Origin: Halosimplex aquaticum
GTDB taxonomy: Archaea > Halobacteriota > Halobacteria > Halobacteriales > Haloarculaceae
Length of the DNA: 64,000 nucleotides
Reading direction: 5' to 3'
NCBI RefSeq assembly: GCF_028747785.1
Contig: NZ_CP118158.1
Location: forward strand, 2,480,001-2,544,000
Positions 19,477-27,514 of the stretch are shown here, one piece after another (positions within the stretch are counted from its first letter, which is position 1; each line of letters starts with the position of its first letter). The translations under genes and the position numbers were made by a program. Below the pieces are notes generated by a model that was not told the DNA's origin, searched no databases, and saw only the letters and a program-made list of their open reading frames with translations.

Positions 19477-20196
19477 TCAGGTCTGCTCGCAACCGGTATC
19501 GAGACACCGCCGGCCCGAGGGCGTCTCGAAGACCGGCAGCCCGCAGTCGCAGGTGCCGTCGATCACGCCGGTCGGGATGCCGAACCCGGTGTCGCAGTCG
19601 GGGTAGCGCTCGCAGCCGGCGATGAGCCCGCCGCGGCGGAGCACCCGCAACTCCCCGTCGCAGTTCGGACAGTCCCACTCGCGGTCGAAGCGCTCGGTGA
19701 CGCGGTCGTCGATGGACTCGCACTCCCGGTCGACACAGACCTCGAACGCCTCGCCGCGCTCGACCCGCAACAGGGGGAGCCCGCACATCGGGCAGGTCTC
19801 GTCGAGGACGGCCGCGTCCCGCGGGACCGAGTACTCGTCGTCGCAGTCGCCGCACCGGACGGCTCCGCCGGCGAGGACGAGTTGTCCGTCGCAGACCGGA
19901 CAGTCACCGACCGGGATGCCCGCCCGCGAGACGGGGTGGCGCGCGCTCCCGTGTTCGTCGTGGATTTCGACGCGGAGGCGCTGGTCGCCCTCGCGGGCGT
20001 CGAGGACCCCGTCGACGAACTGGACGCTGTCGGCCCTGGTGAGCCACGCGACGGGCTGGTAGCCGTCGGCGTCGTGGACCAGCACCGTGTTGTCCGGCTT
20101 GACCACCGTCACTACGTCGCCGCGGTGTTCGCGTTCGCTGCGCCCGTCGAACGTCGTCGTGCAGTCGCCCGCGACGACGCGCACCTCGTCGTGCAT
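19477..20196 (-). CDS. NucS N-terminal-like domain fused to C4 zinc ribbons
   Basis: A 239-residue protein. Residues 1-70 (MHDEVRVVAGDCTTTFDGRS, then VVTVVKPDNTVLVHDADGYQ and PVAWLTRADSV) resemble the beta-sandwich DNA-binding domain of NucS/EndoMS. The nuclease domain that follows in NucS is absent. Instead there are about four zinc-binding units: CPVCDGQ...CGDCDDEY, CPMCGLP...CVDRECES, CPNCDGE...CERYPDCDT and CDCG...CLDTGC, resembling topoisomerase I C4 ribbons. This predicts a mismatch- or single-strand-DNA-binding accessory protein. Start chosen at the only ATG at the edge of the domain. Confidence 0.78.
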   Translation of the reverse strand: MHDEVRVVAGDCTTTFDGRSEREHRGDVVTVVKPDNTVLVHDADGYQPVAWLTRADSVQFVDGVLDAREGDQRLRVEIHDEHGSARHPVSRAGIPVGDCPVCDGQLVLAGGAVRCGDCDDEYSVPRDAAVLDETCPMCGLPLLRVERGEAFEVCVDRECESIDDRVTERFDREWDCPNCDGELRVLRRGGLIAGCERYPDCDTGFGIPTGVIDGTCDCGLPVFETPSGRRCLDTGCEQT

Positions 20197-20345
20197 GGGT
20201 CGGCGTGGTCGCGCTCTCGGACTTAAACGTCGGGGAGGGTGCGGGGCAGTAGCGGAGGGGAAAACGAGGAGAGCGGAGACGGAGGGGAACGGGCGGAGGG
20301 CGTCGGTCGACAGGTGACCGCGGTGGAGAGGGAAGGTTTCGAGCG

Positions 20346-20594
20346 TTAGTCCTGGTTGTAGCCGTGACCGAGCCGGAGCGCGACGACGTTCGCGATCAGC
20401 AGCGCGGCGAACAGCGGCGCCCGCTCGGCGGCCGAGCCCGACGCGACGAGCGCGAGCATCGCGAAGGGCAGAACGACGGCGGACCAGAAGCCGGCGAACT
20501 GGGCGGAGCCGACCAGCAGCGACTGGAGGAACCGTGCGCCGCGGTTGGACGAGAGTTCGGGGACGGAGCGACGGAACGGGGAGGCACTGGACAT
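20346..20594 (-). CDS. Small two-helix membrane protein
   Basis: An 82-residue protein starting MSSASPFRRSVPELSSN. Two hydrophobic stretches, about residues 30-54 and 58-75, predict a membrane hairpin; the short positive N terminus is probably cytoplasmic. The tail is RLGHGYNQD. A strong TATA box at 20631-20639 supports that it is expressed. It stands 149 bp downstream of the NucS-N protein's start. Function unknown. Confidence 0.7.
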   Translation of the reverse strand: MSSASPFRRSVPELSSNRGARFLQSLLVGSAQFAGFWSAVVLPFAMLALVASGSAAERAPLFAALLIANVVALRLGHGYNQD

Positions 20595-20630
20595 CTGTTG
20601 TCACCTACTACTCACTTGCGTCCACTACCC

Positions 20631-20640
20631 CATATAAAGG
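20631..20640 (-). promoter_or_regulatory. TATA box for the small membrane protein at 20346
   Basis: The minus strand reads CCTTTATATG, a consensus haloarchaeal TATA box centred about 41 bp upstream of the ATG at 20594, giving a leader of about 10-15 nt. Confidence 0.65.
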
Positions 20641-20942
20641 ACAGACCGCTAGCGTGATTTCGCGCCGTTTGACGCGAATCGGCCGATTTAGCCGGTGCCG
20701 ATCCGACCTTTCAGTTGATTTCCTAACGTTTTACAACCGGCTCATATCAGACGAGAACGTTTAGAACAAGATCTAATCGAGTTATCCGGATTTGGCCATC
20801 CGACGGATAGTCCGGGCGGTCGAGCGCCGGCCGCGCCCGGGGTGAACGAGCGGTCACGGGCCGCTCGCTCGTGCGCGGACGTGCCCGGCGTGGAACGACA
20901 CGTCGGCGCGGACTGACCGACCGCGTCGTGCGGGCTGTGCGC
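20641..20942. other. AT-richer intergenic region without a gene
   Basis: About 300 bp between the helicase stop and the small membrane protein's promoter. The part from 20690 to 20800 is noticeably lower in GC than its surroundings. No hairpin with a U tract and no credible reading frame was found. Confidence 0.4.
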
Positions 20943-23345
20943 TCACTCGACGCGGACCGATCGAGTCTCGACGACCGGGTGGAGCGGCAGTTCGGGGAAG
21001 GCGACCTCGATCGCGTACTCCAGTTCGTCGGCGTCGCCGCCGAAGACGCCGACCGGGAGGTCGGCCTCGCCGAGGTAGCGGTTCATGGACGTCATCTCGA
21101 TCCCGTTCACGGTCACGCGGAGGCCAGCGCGGGCGTCCCCGCCGACGTTCCGGACCGTGACCTCCTGCATGTCGTTCTCGCCGGCGGCCACGGCGTCGGG
21201 GAAGTCGCCCCACTCGACGACGACGTTGGGGAGTTCGCCGGCGCTCTCGATCACGCGTTCGGCGACGCCCTCGGAGAGCCCCGCGGACCGGAGGCCGTCG
21301 ACGCCGGCCTCGCGGACCTCGGCGGGCGTCGTGATCCCCTCGGCGGCGAGCTTGCTCGCGCGGCCGGACGCGACCCCGTCGATGGCGGTCAGGCCGACGG
21401 CGTCGTCGCTGATGCCGTTCTCGATGCGGGCTTCGATGCGGCAGGCGAGGTTGGCGGCCTCGGCGCCCGCGAGGCGGTCGAGGAACGCCCGCAGCGCCGC
21501 GAGCAGGCGCAGGGCGTTCTGGGTGATGACCCAGGCGTCGCTCTGTAGCTCGCCGGGCGTCGTCCCGCGCATCCGGGATTCGAGGATGGCGAGCACCTTC
21601 CGACCGCCGGGCTCCAGGTCCTCGGTCTGGCCGAGGACGGCCGCGACGGCGTCTCGCTCGTCGGATCGCGCGCTGACGCTGTCGAACTCGGCGGCGGTCG
21701 CGATGGCGCGGAGGATCGCGTCCTGGCCGAGTTCGCCGTCTTCCTCGGCCCGTTCGGCCAGGTCGGCGAACTCCCGCGCGGTGTCGAGTCGCAGGTAGAA
21801 CTTCGAGGCGAGTCGACCGAGCGGCGTGGGTTCGAGGCGCATGTCCTCGCGCTCGACGAACCCGCGGGCGACCAGCGAGCGGAGCGTGTCGCTCACCCGC
21901 TCGCGGAGCGCGCTCTCGGAGGCGTACTCGTCGGGGGCGCTCTGGGCGCGGACGTAGTAGAAGGTCGTCTCTAACCAGTCCATCACGTCCTCGATGTCGC
22001 CGATGGTCCCCAGCGCGATCTCGGCGTTGAGGTGGGCGTCGAGGTCCTCCGCGAGCCGGGACTCGATCTCCTTGCCGTCCCGCAGGAGCGTCCGGTACTT
22101 GTCGGCGTCCGCGGAGTCGCAGACGACCCAGGCGTACCCCTTGTCGTCGTACCCCGGTCGGCCCGCGCGGCCGAGCATCTGGAGCACGTCCAGCGGGCTC
22201 ATGTCCACCTCGCCTTCGAGGGGGTCGTGGAGCTTCGTGTCGCGGATGACGACGCAGCGGGCGGGGAGGTTCACGCCCCACGCGAGCGTCGACGTGGAGA
22301 AGAGGAGCTGGAGCTTCCCCTCCTTGAACCACTGCTCGACGAGGTTCTTGTCGTCCTTCGAGAGCCCGGCGTGGTGGAAGCCGACGCCGTCCAGCACCGA
22401 CTGCCGGAGCGTGTCGTTCGAGAGGTCCGAGGCGTCGGTGTGGAAGTCGTAGTCGCCGCGGGCGCCCATCGGGATGTCGCGCTCGACGATCTCGTCGCGG
22501 GCCTTCTTGGCGGCCTGGACGGTGTCCTGCCGCGAGGAGACGAACACGAGCGCCTGTCCCTCGTCGCGGATGTGCGGTTCGGCGATGTCGAGCGCGCGGT
22601 ACAGGCGGCGGTACTTGTCGGCGAAGGCGTTGTCGCCGTGGGTGTAGGTGCGCACGTCGGCGTGCAGCGGGACCGGCCGGTACTCGTCGCCGAACTCGAA
22701 GGTGTTGTCGGCGGGGGCGTCGAGCCACCCGGCGACGTCGTCGACGTTCGGCATCGTCGCCGAGAGCGCGACGACGCGGGGGTCACAGAGGCGGCGCAGG
22801 CGCGACACCGTCACTTCCAGCACGGAGCCGCGCTTCTCCGAGTCGAGCAGGTGGACCTCGTCGATGACGCAGCAGTCCACGTCGGTGATGAAGGAGTAGC
22901 GCGGCGAGTCGTGTTTCCGGGTGGCGGAGTCGGCCTTCTCGGGCGTCATCACGAGGATGTCCGCCCGTTCGGCGCGGCGGGGGTTCAGGTCGCGCTCGCC
23001 GGTGACGACGTAGACCGAATACCCGAGGTCCTCGAAGCGCTCCCACTCGCTCTCCTTCTCGTTGGTCAGGGCGCGCAGGGGCGCGAGGAAGAGGGCGGTC
23101 CCGTCGGCCTCGATGGCTTCGCAGATGGCGACTTCCGCGAGGGCGGTCTTGCCGCTGGCGGTCGGCGCGCTGACGACGACGTTCTCCTCGGAGTCGAGCA
23201 GCGCAGGCAACACCGAACACTGCATGGCGTTGAACCGCTCGAACGGGAACGCGTCGGCGTAGTCGGGCAACACCTCGGCGACCGCCAGTTCCGTCTCGCC
23301 GTCGGCGTGGCGTGACACGACAGGAGGCGGGGGCCCCGTCGCCAT
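20943..23345 (-). CDS. Ski2-like superfamily 2 helicase (Hel308/Brr2 type)
   Basis: ATP-dependent helicase of 800 residues for remodelling nucleic acids, probably at stalled forks or in repair. Motif I is SAPTASGKT at about 59-67, motif II is DEVH near 160, motif III is LSATMPN and motif VI is QMLGRAGRPG near 389. After the two RecA domains come a winged helix, a ratchet-like helical domain with helix-hairpin-helix (LTAIDGVASGRASKLAAEGI), and a C-terminal Sec63/FN3-like beta domain ending TRSVRVE. The Sec63 tail makes it closer to Brr2/Ski2 than to minimal Hel308. RNA rather than DNA substrates cannot be excluded. Confidence 0.9.
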   Translation of the reverse strand: MATGPPPPVVSRHADGETELAVAEVLPDYADAFPFERFNAMQCSVLPALLDSEENVVVSAPTASGKTALAEVAICEAIEADGTALFLAPLRALTNEKESEWERFEDLGYSVYVVTGERDLNPRRAERADILVMTPEKADSATRKHDSPRYSFITDVDCCVIDEVHLLDSEKRGSVLEVTVSRLRRLCDPRVVALSATMPNVDDVAGWLDAPADNTFEFGDEYRPVPLHADVRTYTHGDNAFADKYRRLYRALDIAEPHIRDEGQALVFVSSRQDTVQAAKKARDEIVERDIPMGARGDYDFHTDASDLSNDTLRQSVLDGVGFHHAGLSKDDKNLVEQWFKEGKLQLLFSTSTLAWGVNLPARCVVIRDTKLHDPLEGEVDMSPLDVLQMLGRAGRPGYDDKGYAWVVCDSADADKYRTLLRDGKEIESRLAEDLDAHLNAEIALGTIGDIEDVMDWLETTFYYVRAQSAPDEYASESALRERVSDTLRSLVARGFVEREDMRLEPTPLGRLASKFYLRLDTAREFADLAERAEEDGELGQDAILRAIATAAEFDSVSARSDERDAVAAVLGQTEDLEPGGRKVLAILESRMRGTTPGELQSDAWVITQNALRLLAALRAFLDRLAGAEAANLACRIEARIENGISDDAVGLTAIDGVASGRASKLAAEGITTPAEVREAGVDGLRSAGLSEGVAERVIESAGELPNVVVEWGDFPDAVAAGENDMQEVTVRNVGGDARAGLRVTVNGIEMTSMNRYLGEADLPVGVFGGDADELEYAIEVAFPELPLHPVVETRSVRVE

Positions 23346-23445
23346 ATGCGTTTCTATGCCGGAGTGAAAGTGGTCGCGGGCGAGCGCCGGACCCCGACCC
23401 CGGCGGTGCCGAAGGCCTATAACGAAAACTCCCGACCGTGATGAC

Positions 23446-24153
23446 ATGTCCGTCGACACCGCCGACGCGACGCCGCCTTCTCGGGGTCGCCGTCGGTCGC
23501 GATTGCTCGCCGTCCTCGTCGCCGCGATCCGATGGCTCGACGCCGTCCGGATCCGCGCGCACCTCCGACGAACCGAACGCTCGCTCCGCGCCGCCGACAC
23601 CGACCGCCTCGACGCCGATCGGCAGCGCCGGAGACACCGGGCACTGGACGCGCTCCGGCGCTATCGGCGTCGCGGACGCTTCCCGACCAACCGCTCCGAA
23701 CCCGAGCGGGCGCCGCAGTTCGTCGGCGCGAACGGCGTCCCCTGTGCGGTCGCCGCGCTCTTGCTCGCCGACGGCGAGCGCGATCTGGTCGAGCGCGTCG
23801 CCGCGACCGACAACGCCGTCAGGATCGAGGACCTCGACGACGGGCCGCTCCTCGACTGGCTCGACCGGAACGGACTCTCGCAAGCGGAGGCCGCACGTAT
23901 CCAACCGATGTACGCGTCCGATATCTACCTCGTCACCGACTGCGGCCCGGTGAGCTGTGCGGTCGCGCGGGCGCTGGCCGGTGCCGCCGCGGTCGGCGTG
24001 TTCGCCGTCGCGGAGGTCGTCGGCTATCGGCTCGCCGACGGGCTGTTCCCCGACAACTCGTTCAAGCGACGCGGGGCCCTCGCGTACCTGACGGTCATGA
24101 ACCTCCTGCTGGCGCCGGTGCTGGGTATCCTCCTCTACGCGCTCTTTCCCTGA
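23446..24153 (+). CDS. Membrane protein with a bacterial-type secreted domain
   Basis: A 235-residue protein. Residues about 60-150 hold RRGRFPTNRSEPERAPQF, then VGANGVPCAVAALLLADGE, and end in WLDRNGLSQAEAARIQPMY. I have seen this pattern (Arg-rich start, DxxGxxCA, EAARIQP) in uncharacterised bacterial exported proteins. Here it is followed by two transmembrane helices (about 170-195 and 210-233) instead of preceded by a signal peptide. It is directly followed, one base after its stop, by another membrane protein gene, so the two form an operon. Function unknown. Confidence 0.65.
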   Translation: MSVDTADATPPSRGRRRSRLLAVLVAAIRWLDAVRIRAHLRRTERSLRAADTDRLDADRQRRRHRALDALRRYRRRGRFPTNRSEPERAPQFVGANGVPCAVAALLLADGERDLVERVAATDNAVRIEDLDDGPLLDWLDRNGLSQAEAARIQPMYASDIYLVTDCGPVSCAVARALAGAAAVGVFAVAEVVGYRLADGLFPDNSFKRRGALAYLTVMNLLLAPVLGILLYALFP

Positions 24154-24154
24154 G

Positions 24155-24706
24155 ATGCGACCGAAAGATCGAGCCCTCGCGTACGCGACCGGGCAATTGG
24201 TTGCCGTTGCGGTCCTGGGAAGCCTGCTGATCGATCTCCTCGGCTACGCGCCGGGCGACGTTTTCGCGGTCCCTCGCCCGACGACGCCAGCCGTCACTCT
24301 CGCGATCGGCGTCGCGTGGGCCGCACCGGTCGTCGTTCTCCTGCTCTACGTCGCGCTCCCGGTCGGCGTCGGACTGTCGCTGGTCCGAGACGGACAGTCC
24401 GTCCGGCGCGTGGGTCCGTGGGTCGTCGGGGCGACCTTCGCCGGACCGCTCGTCCTCGCGGCGACCGGATGGGTCGCGACGTTCTCACCGTCGACCGTCC
24501 CCGGACCGCCGATCGCGACGGCGACCGCGATGGCAATCGTCCTCGGTGGCTGGGCGCTCGCCGCCAGCGATCGTGACCCCTTGCCCGACGGGATCCCGCC
24601 GATCCTGTTCGCAAACACCGTGTTGCTCGTGACGTTCGCGGTCGCCGTCGTCTTCGTCCCCCGCTTGGCAGGGGAACGACTGGACGCGCTCGTCGTCTGG
24701 TCGTAA
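24155..24706 (+). CDS. Hydrophobic membrane protein, likely partner of 23446 gene
   Basis: A 183-residue protein with about five hydrophobic helices, starting at the ATG one base after the previous stop. The first helix is TGQLVAVAVLGSLLIDLLGY and the last LFANTVLLVTFAVAVVFV. No catalytic motif or family signature was recognised. The near-overlap implies cotranslation with the upstream gene. It is convergent with the MATE exporter, leaving 28 bp between the two. Confidence 0.65.
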   Translation: MRPKDRALAYATGQLVAVAVLGSLLIDLLGYAPGDVFAVPRPTTPAVTLAIGVAWAAPVVVLLLYVALPVGVGLSLVRDGQSVRRVGPWVVGATFAGPLVLAATGWVATFSPSTVPGPPIATATAMAIVLGGWALAASDRDPLPDGIPPILFANTVLLVTFAVAVVFVPRLAGERLDALVVWS

Positions 24707-24734
24707 CGTCACCGGCGGCGGCCCCGCCAACCGG

Positions 24735-26129
24735 TCAGTCCGACGCCGCGGCCTCGTCGGCCGCCTGATGGAGCATCCCGCGGTCGGCCGAGCGGTAGAA
24801 GTACGCCGCCAGCCACAGCGCCGCGGCGACGTTCGAGAGCGTGACGCCCCAGAAGACGGCGGCCACGCCCAGGTCGAGGACGTACGCGCCGACGAGCGCG
24901 ATCGGCAGGCGGACCGCCCAGTACTGCGCGAGCGTCGAGTACATGCTCACGTCCGTGTTGCCGGCGCCGTTGAACCCCGCCTCGACCGTGTAGATGGCGC
25001 CCAGCGCCCAGTAGCCGTATGCGAGGATCTGCAGGTAGAGGACCGTGTACTCCAGCGCCTGCCCCGACAGGTCGGGGACGAATATCTGGGCGATCGGCGC
25101 GGGGACGAGCCACTGGATCACGCCGAAGACCGAGAGCCCGACCACCGCGATGGCGACGCCGATCCAGGTGGCCCTGCGGGCCCGGGAGGGTTGCTCGGCG
25201 CCGAGGTTCTGCCCGACGACGCTCGTCGCGGCCTGTGCGACCCCGGTGGCCGGGACGAACGCGACCGTCGCGACCTGCGACCCGATGTGGTACGCCGCCA
25301 GCCCGGCGGAGCCGCCGACCGCCGAGACGATGCCGATCATCCCGAGGCGGGCGACCTGCCGGCCGGCGTTCTGGCCGGCGATAGGGAGGCCGACGTCGAC
25401 CACTTCCCGGGCGGTGTCGAGACGCGGACGGAGCGCCGCGCGGGTGAGCACGAAGCCCTGCCGGCCCCGGGCGGCGAGCGCGAGCGCGAACAACCCCCCG
25501 CAACCGTACCCGATAGCGGTCGCGAGCGCGGCGCCGAACAGTTCCAGCCGGGGGAACACCCACCAGCCGAGGATGAGGACGGGGTCCGCGATCACGTTGA
25601 CGACGATGGCGGTGAGGTTGACGTACAGCGCCGCGCGGGTGTCCCCCCAGCCGGTGAAGCCGCTCTCCAGCGTGTCGCTGGCGGCGATGGCGACCAGCGC
25701 GAGCGCGTAGGCCGTCAGGTAGCTGACCGCGTAGGACTGGACCGTCGGGTCGTCGAGGAACGCCGCCGCGATGGGCTCGGCCGCGAGGACGAGACCGGCA
25801 CCGAGCACTACCGCGACGGCGATCGCACACGCCGCCGCCGTGAAGGGGACTCGCCGGGCCGATTCCGTCTCGTCGGCCCCGACGTGCTGGGAGGTGACCA
25901 CCTGACTCCCGGTGAAAAACGCCTGGAGCGGGACCGTCAACAGCGCGACCACGACGGTCGCGAGCCCGACCGCCGCCACGGCCTGCCCGCCGAGGCGGCC
26001 GACCCAGAAGAGGTCGACCACCGACTGCGCGACCAGCGCGAAGTTCTGGGCGACCAGCGGTCCGGCCAGTATCACGAGCGCCCGGGCCAGCGACCCACCC
26101 ACGATGTCCTCGCGCGACACATCGAACAT
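24735..26129 (-). CDS. MATE-family efflux transporter
   Basis: A 464-residue, 12-helix antiporter of the MATE/DinF group, normally coupling Na+ or H+ entry to export of drugs or metabolites. Family features are the N-terminal ARALVILAGPLVAQNFALVA, the Q-V-x-T motif in GSQVVTSQHVGADE, and the repeat of this pattern in the second half (GVAQAATSVVGQNLGAEQPS). The start MFDVSREDIVGGSLARAL is typical of haloarchaeal members. It is divergent from an M48 peptidase with a 106-bp shared AT-rich promoter region around 26150-26170. Confidence 0.92.
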   Translation of the reverse strand: MFDVSREDIVGGSLARALVILAGPLVAQNFALVAQSVVDLFWVGRLGGQAVAAVGLATVVVALLTVPLQAFFTGSQVVTSQHVGADETESARRVPFTAAACAIAVAVVLGAGLVLAAEPIAAAFLDDPTVQSYAVSYLTAYALALVAIAASDTLESGFTGWGDTRAALYVNLTAIVVNVIADPVLILGWWVFPRLELFGAALATAIGYGCGGLFALALAARGRQGFVLTRAALRPRLDTAREVVDVGLPIAGQNAGRQVARLGMIGIVSAVGGSAGLAAYHIGSQVATVAFVPATGVAQAATSVVGQNLGAEQPSRARRATWIGVAIAVVGLSVFGVIQWLVPAPIAQIFVPDLSGQALEYTVLYLQILAYGYWALGAIYTVEAGFNGAGNTDVSMYSTLAQYWAVRLPIALVGAYVLDLGVAAVFWGVTLSNVAAALWLAAYFYRSADRGMLHQAADEAAASD

Positions 26130-26235
26130 GCCGTATCCTCACTCCCCACCACATGTTAAATATTTGTATCTATGTGCTGAGTGGACTACAGGACCGTTCG
26201 GTGACATTTTGTACCCCGCGGTCGTCGCTCCGGGA

Positions 26236-27360
26236 GTGAGCCCTCCGCTCTCCCTACCAGCGGCAGTGGCCGCCCACGCGGTCGTCGTGCTGACCGTCGG
26301 TGCGGTGGTCAGGTGGCGCGCTCGCACCGCGTACGAGGGGCCCGCGGGCGACGCCGACACCGCGGTCGAACTCCGCGACCTCCGTCACCGGTGGCTGCTC
26401 GCCGGCGGGGTGCTGACGGCGGCCCTCACCTATCTGTCGGACCTCGCGCGAGCGGCGCAGGCCGGTGCCACCGACGCTCTCGCCGACGCCACGGGGACGG
26501 CGACGGTCGGTTCGGTCGGGGGCGTCCTCGTCGCGGTCGCCGTCTACGCGCTCCCGGTCGTGGTCCTCGCGCTCGTCGTCCGGCTGGCGACGGTCCCCTA
26601 CCGCCGCGCGGTCCGCGGGTTCCGGTTGCGTTACCGCGACGCCGCGGCGTGGGAACTCGAACGCGACGGCGTCGGACTCCTCGGCGTCCTGCTCGCCGCG
26701 GGCGTCATCGCGCTCGTTCCGGCGGGGTGGCCGCGCGTCGTCGCGGCGGTCGGACTCGGCCTGATCGCGACGGCGCTGACGCCCGTGGCGCTCGTCGTCG
26801 CCCTGCGGACCCGCTGGCCGACGGACGCCGAGCGGGCCGTCGTCGAGGGCGTGCTCCCGCCGGGCGTCCGCTTGCGGGTCGTCGACGACCGGACGCGACT
26901 CGGCAGCGCCTTCGCCGCCGGCCTGGTCCCCGGCGCCGAGTACGTCTTCTGTACCGAGTCGCTGTTCGCCGTGCTCGACGACGAGGAACTGCGGGCCGTC
27001 GTGGCCCACGAGGTCGGCCACCACGAGCACGAGCACGTCCTCCTGCGGTACTCGATAGTCGCGGCGGCCGCGGGCGTCGCGCTCGGCGTCGCCTCCGCCG
27101 CGCCCCAGCTCGCCCTGGCGGCGATCCTGGTCGGCACCGCTCCCGCGGCCGTCGTCCTGGCGTGGGTCGTCCGCCGGACCGAGGAACAGGCGGACGCCTA
27201 TGCCGCCGCGGCCGTGAGCGGAGCGGCGCTGGCGAGCGCGCTGGAGACGCTCGCCGAGAACCGCTACGTCGCGGAAGCGACCGGCCCGTCGCGGTTGCTG
27301 TCGTACCACCCGCCGCTGACCGAGCGGATCACTCGGTTGCGAGGGCGACCGTCGGGGTGA
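26236..27360 (+). CDS. M48-family membrane metallopeptidase
   Basis: HtpX-like zinc peptidase, 374 residues from the GTG at 26236; the frame extends upstream without a good start. It has four N-terminal hydrophobic segments, then the zinc site HEVGHHEHEH about two-thirds along, two further hydrophobic helices, and the glutamate ligand in RTEEQADAYAAAA. The conserved VVDDRTRLGSAFAAG before the active site fits M48. It would degrade damaged membrane proteins, with the active site facing the cytoplasm as in HtpX. The C-terminal YHPPLTERITRLR motif is characteristic. Confidence 0.9.
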   Translation: MSPPLSLPAAVAAHAVVVLTVGAVVRWRARTAYEGPAGDADTAVELRDLRHRWLLAGGVLTAALTYLSDLARAAQAGATDALADATGTATVGSVGGVLVAVAVYALPVVVLALVVRLATVPYRRAVRGFRLRYRDAAAWELERDGVGLLGVLLAAGVIALVPAGWPRVVAAVGLGLIATALTPVALVVALRTRWPTDAERAVVEGVLPPGVRLRVVDDRTRLGSAFAAGLVPGAEYVFCTESLFAVLDDEELRAVVAHEVGHHEHEHVLLRYSIVAAAAGVALGVASAAPQLALAAILVGTAPAAVVLAWVVRRTEEQADAYAAAAVSGAALASALETLAENRYVAEATGPSRLLSYHPPLTERITRLRGRPSG

Positions 27361-27514
27361 GCGGCCGATCCCACGGCTGCGCCCACAGAGAGTAGCGTGT
27401 GAGTGGCGCTCCCCGGTACCGCGACCGCAGTGAGAGCCGTCGGGGGCCTCCACCGATAGCGAACCGTTGCCGAGGAGTGGCTATTACTGGCCGCAGCCCG
27501 TGATACCACATAAC

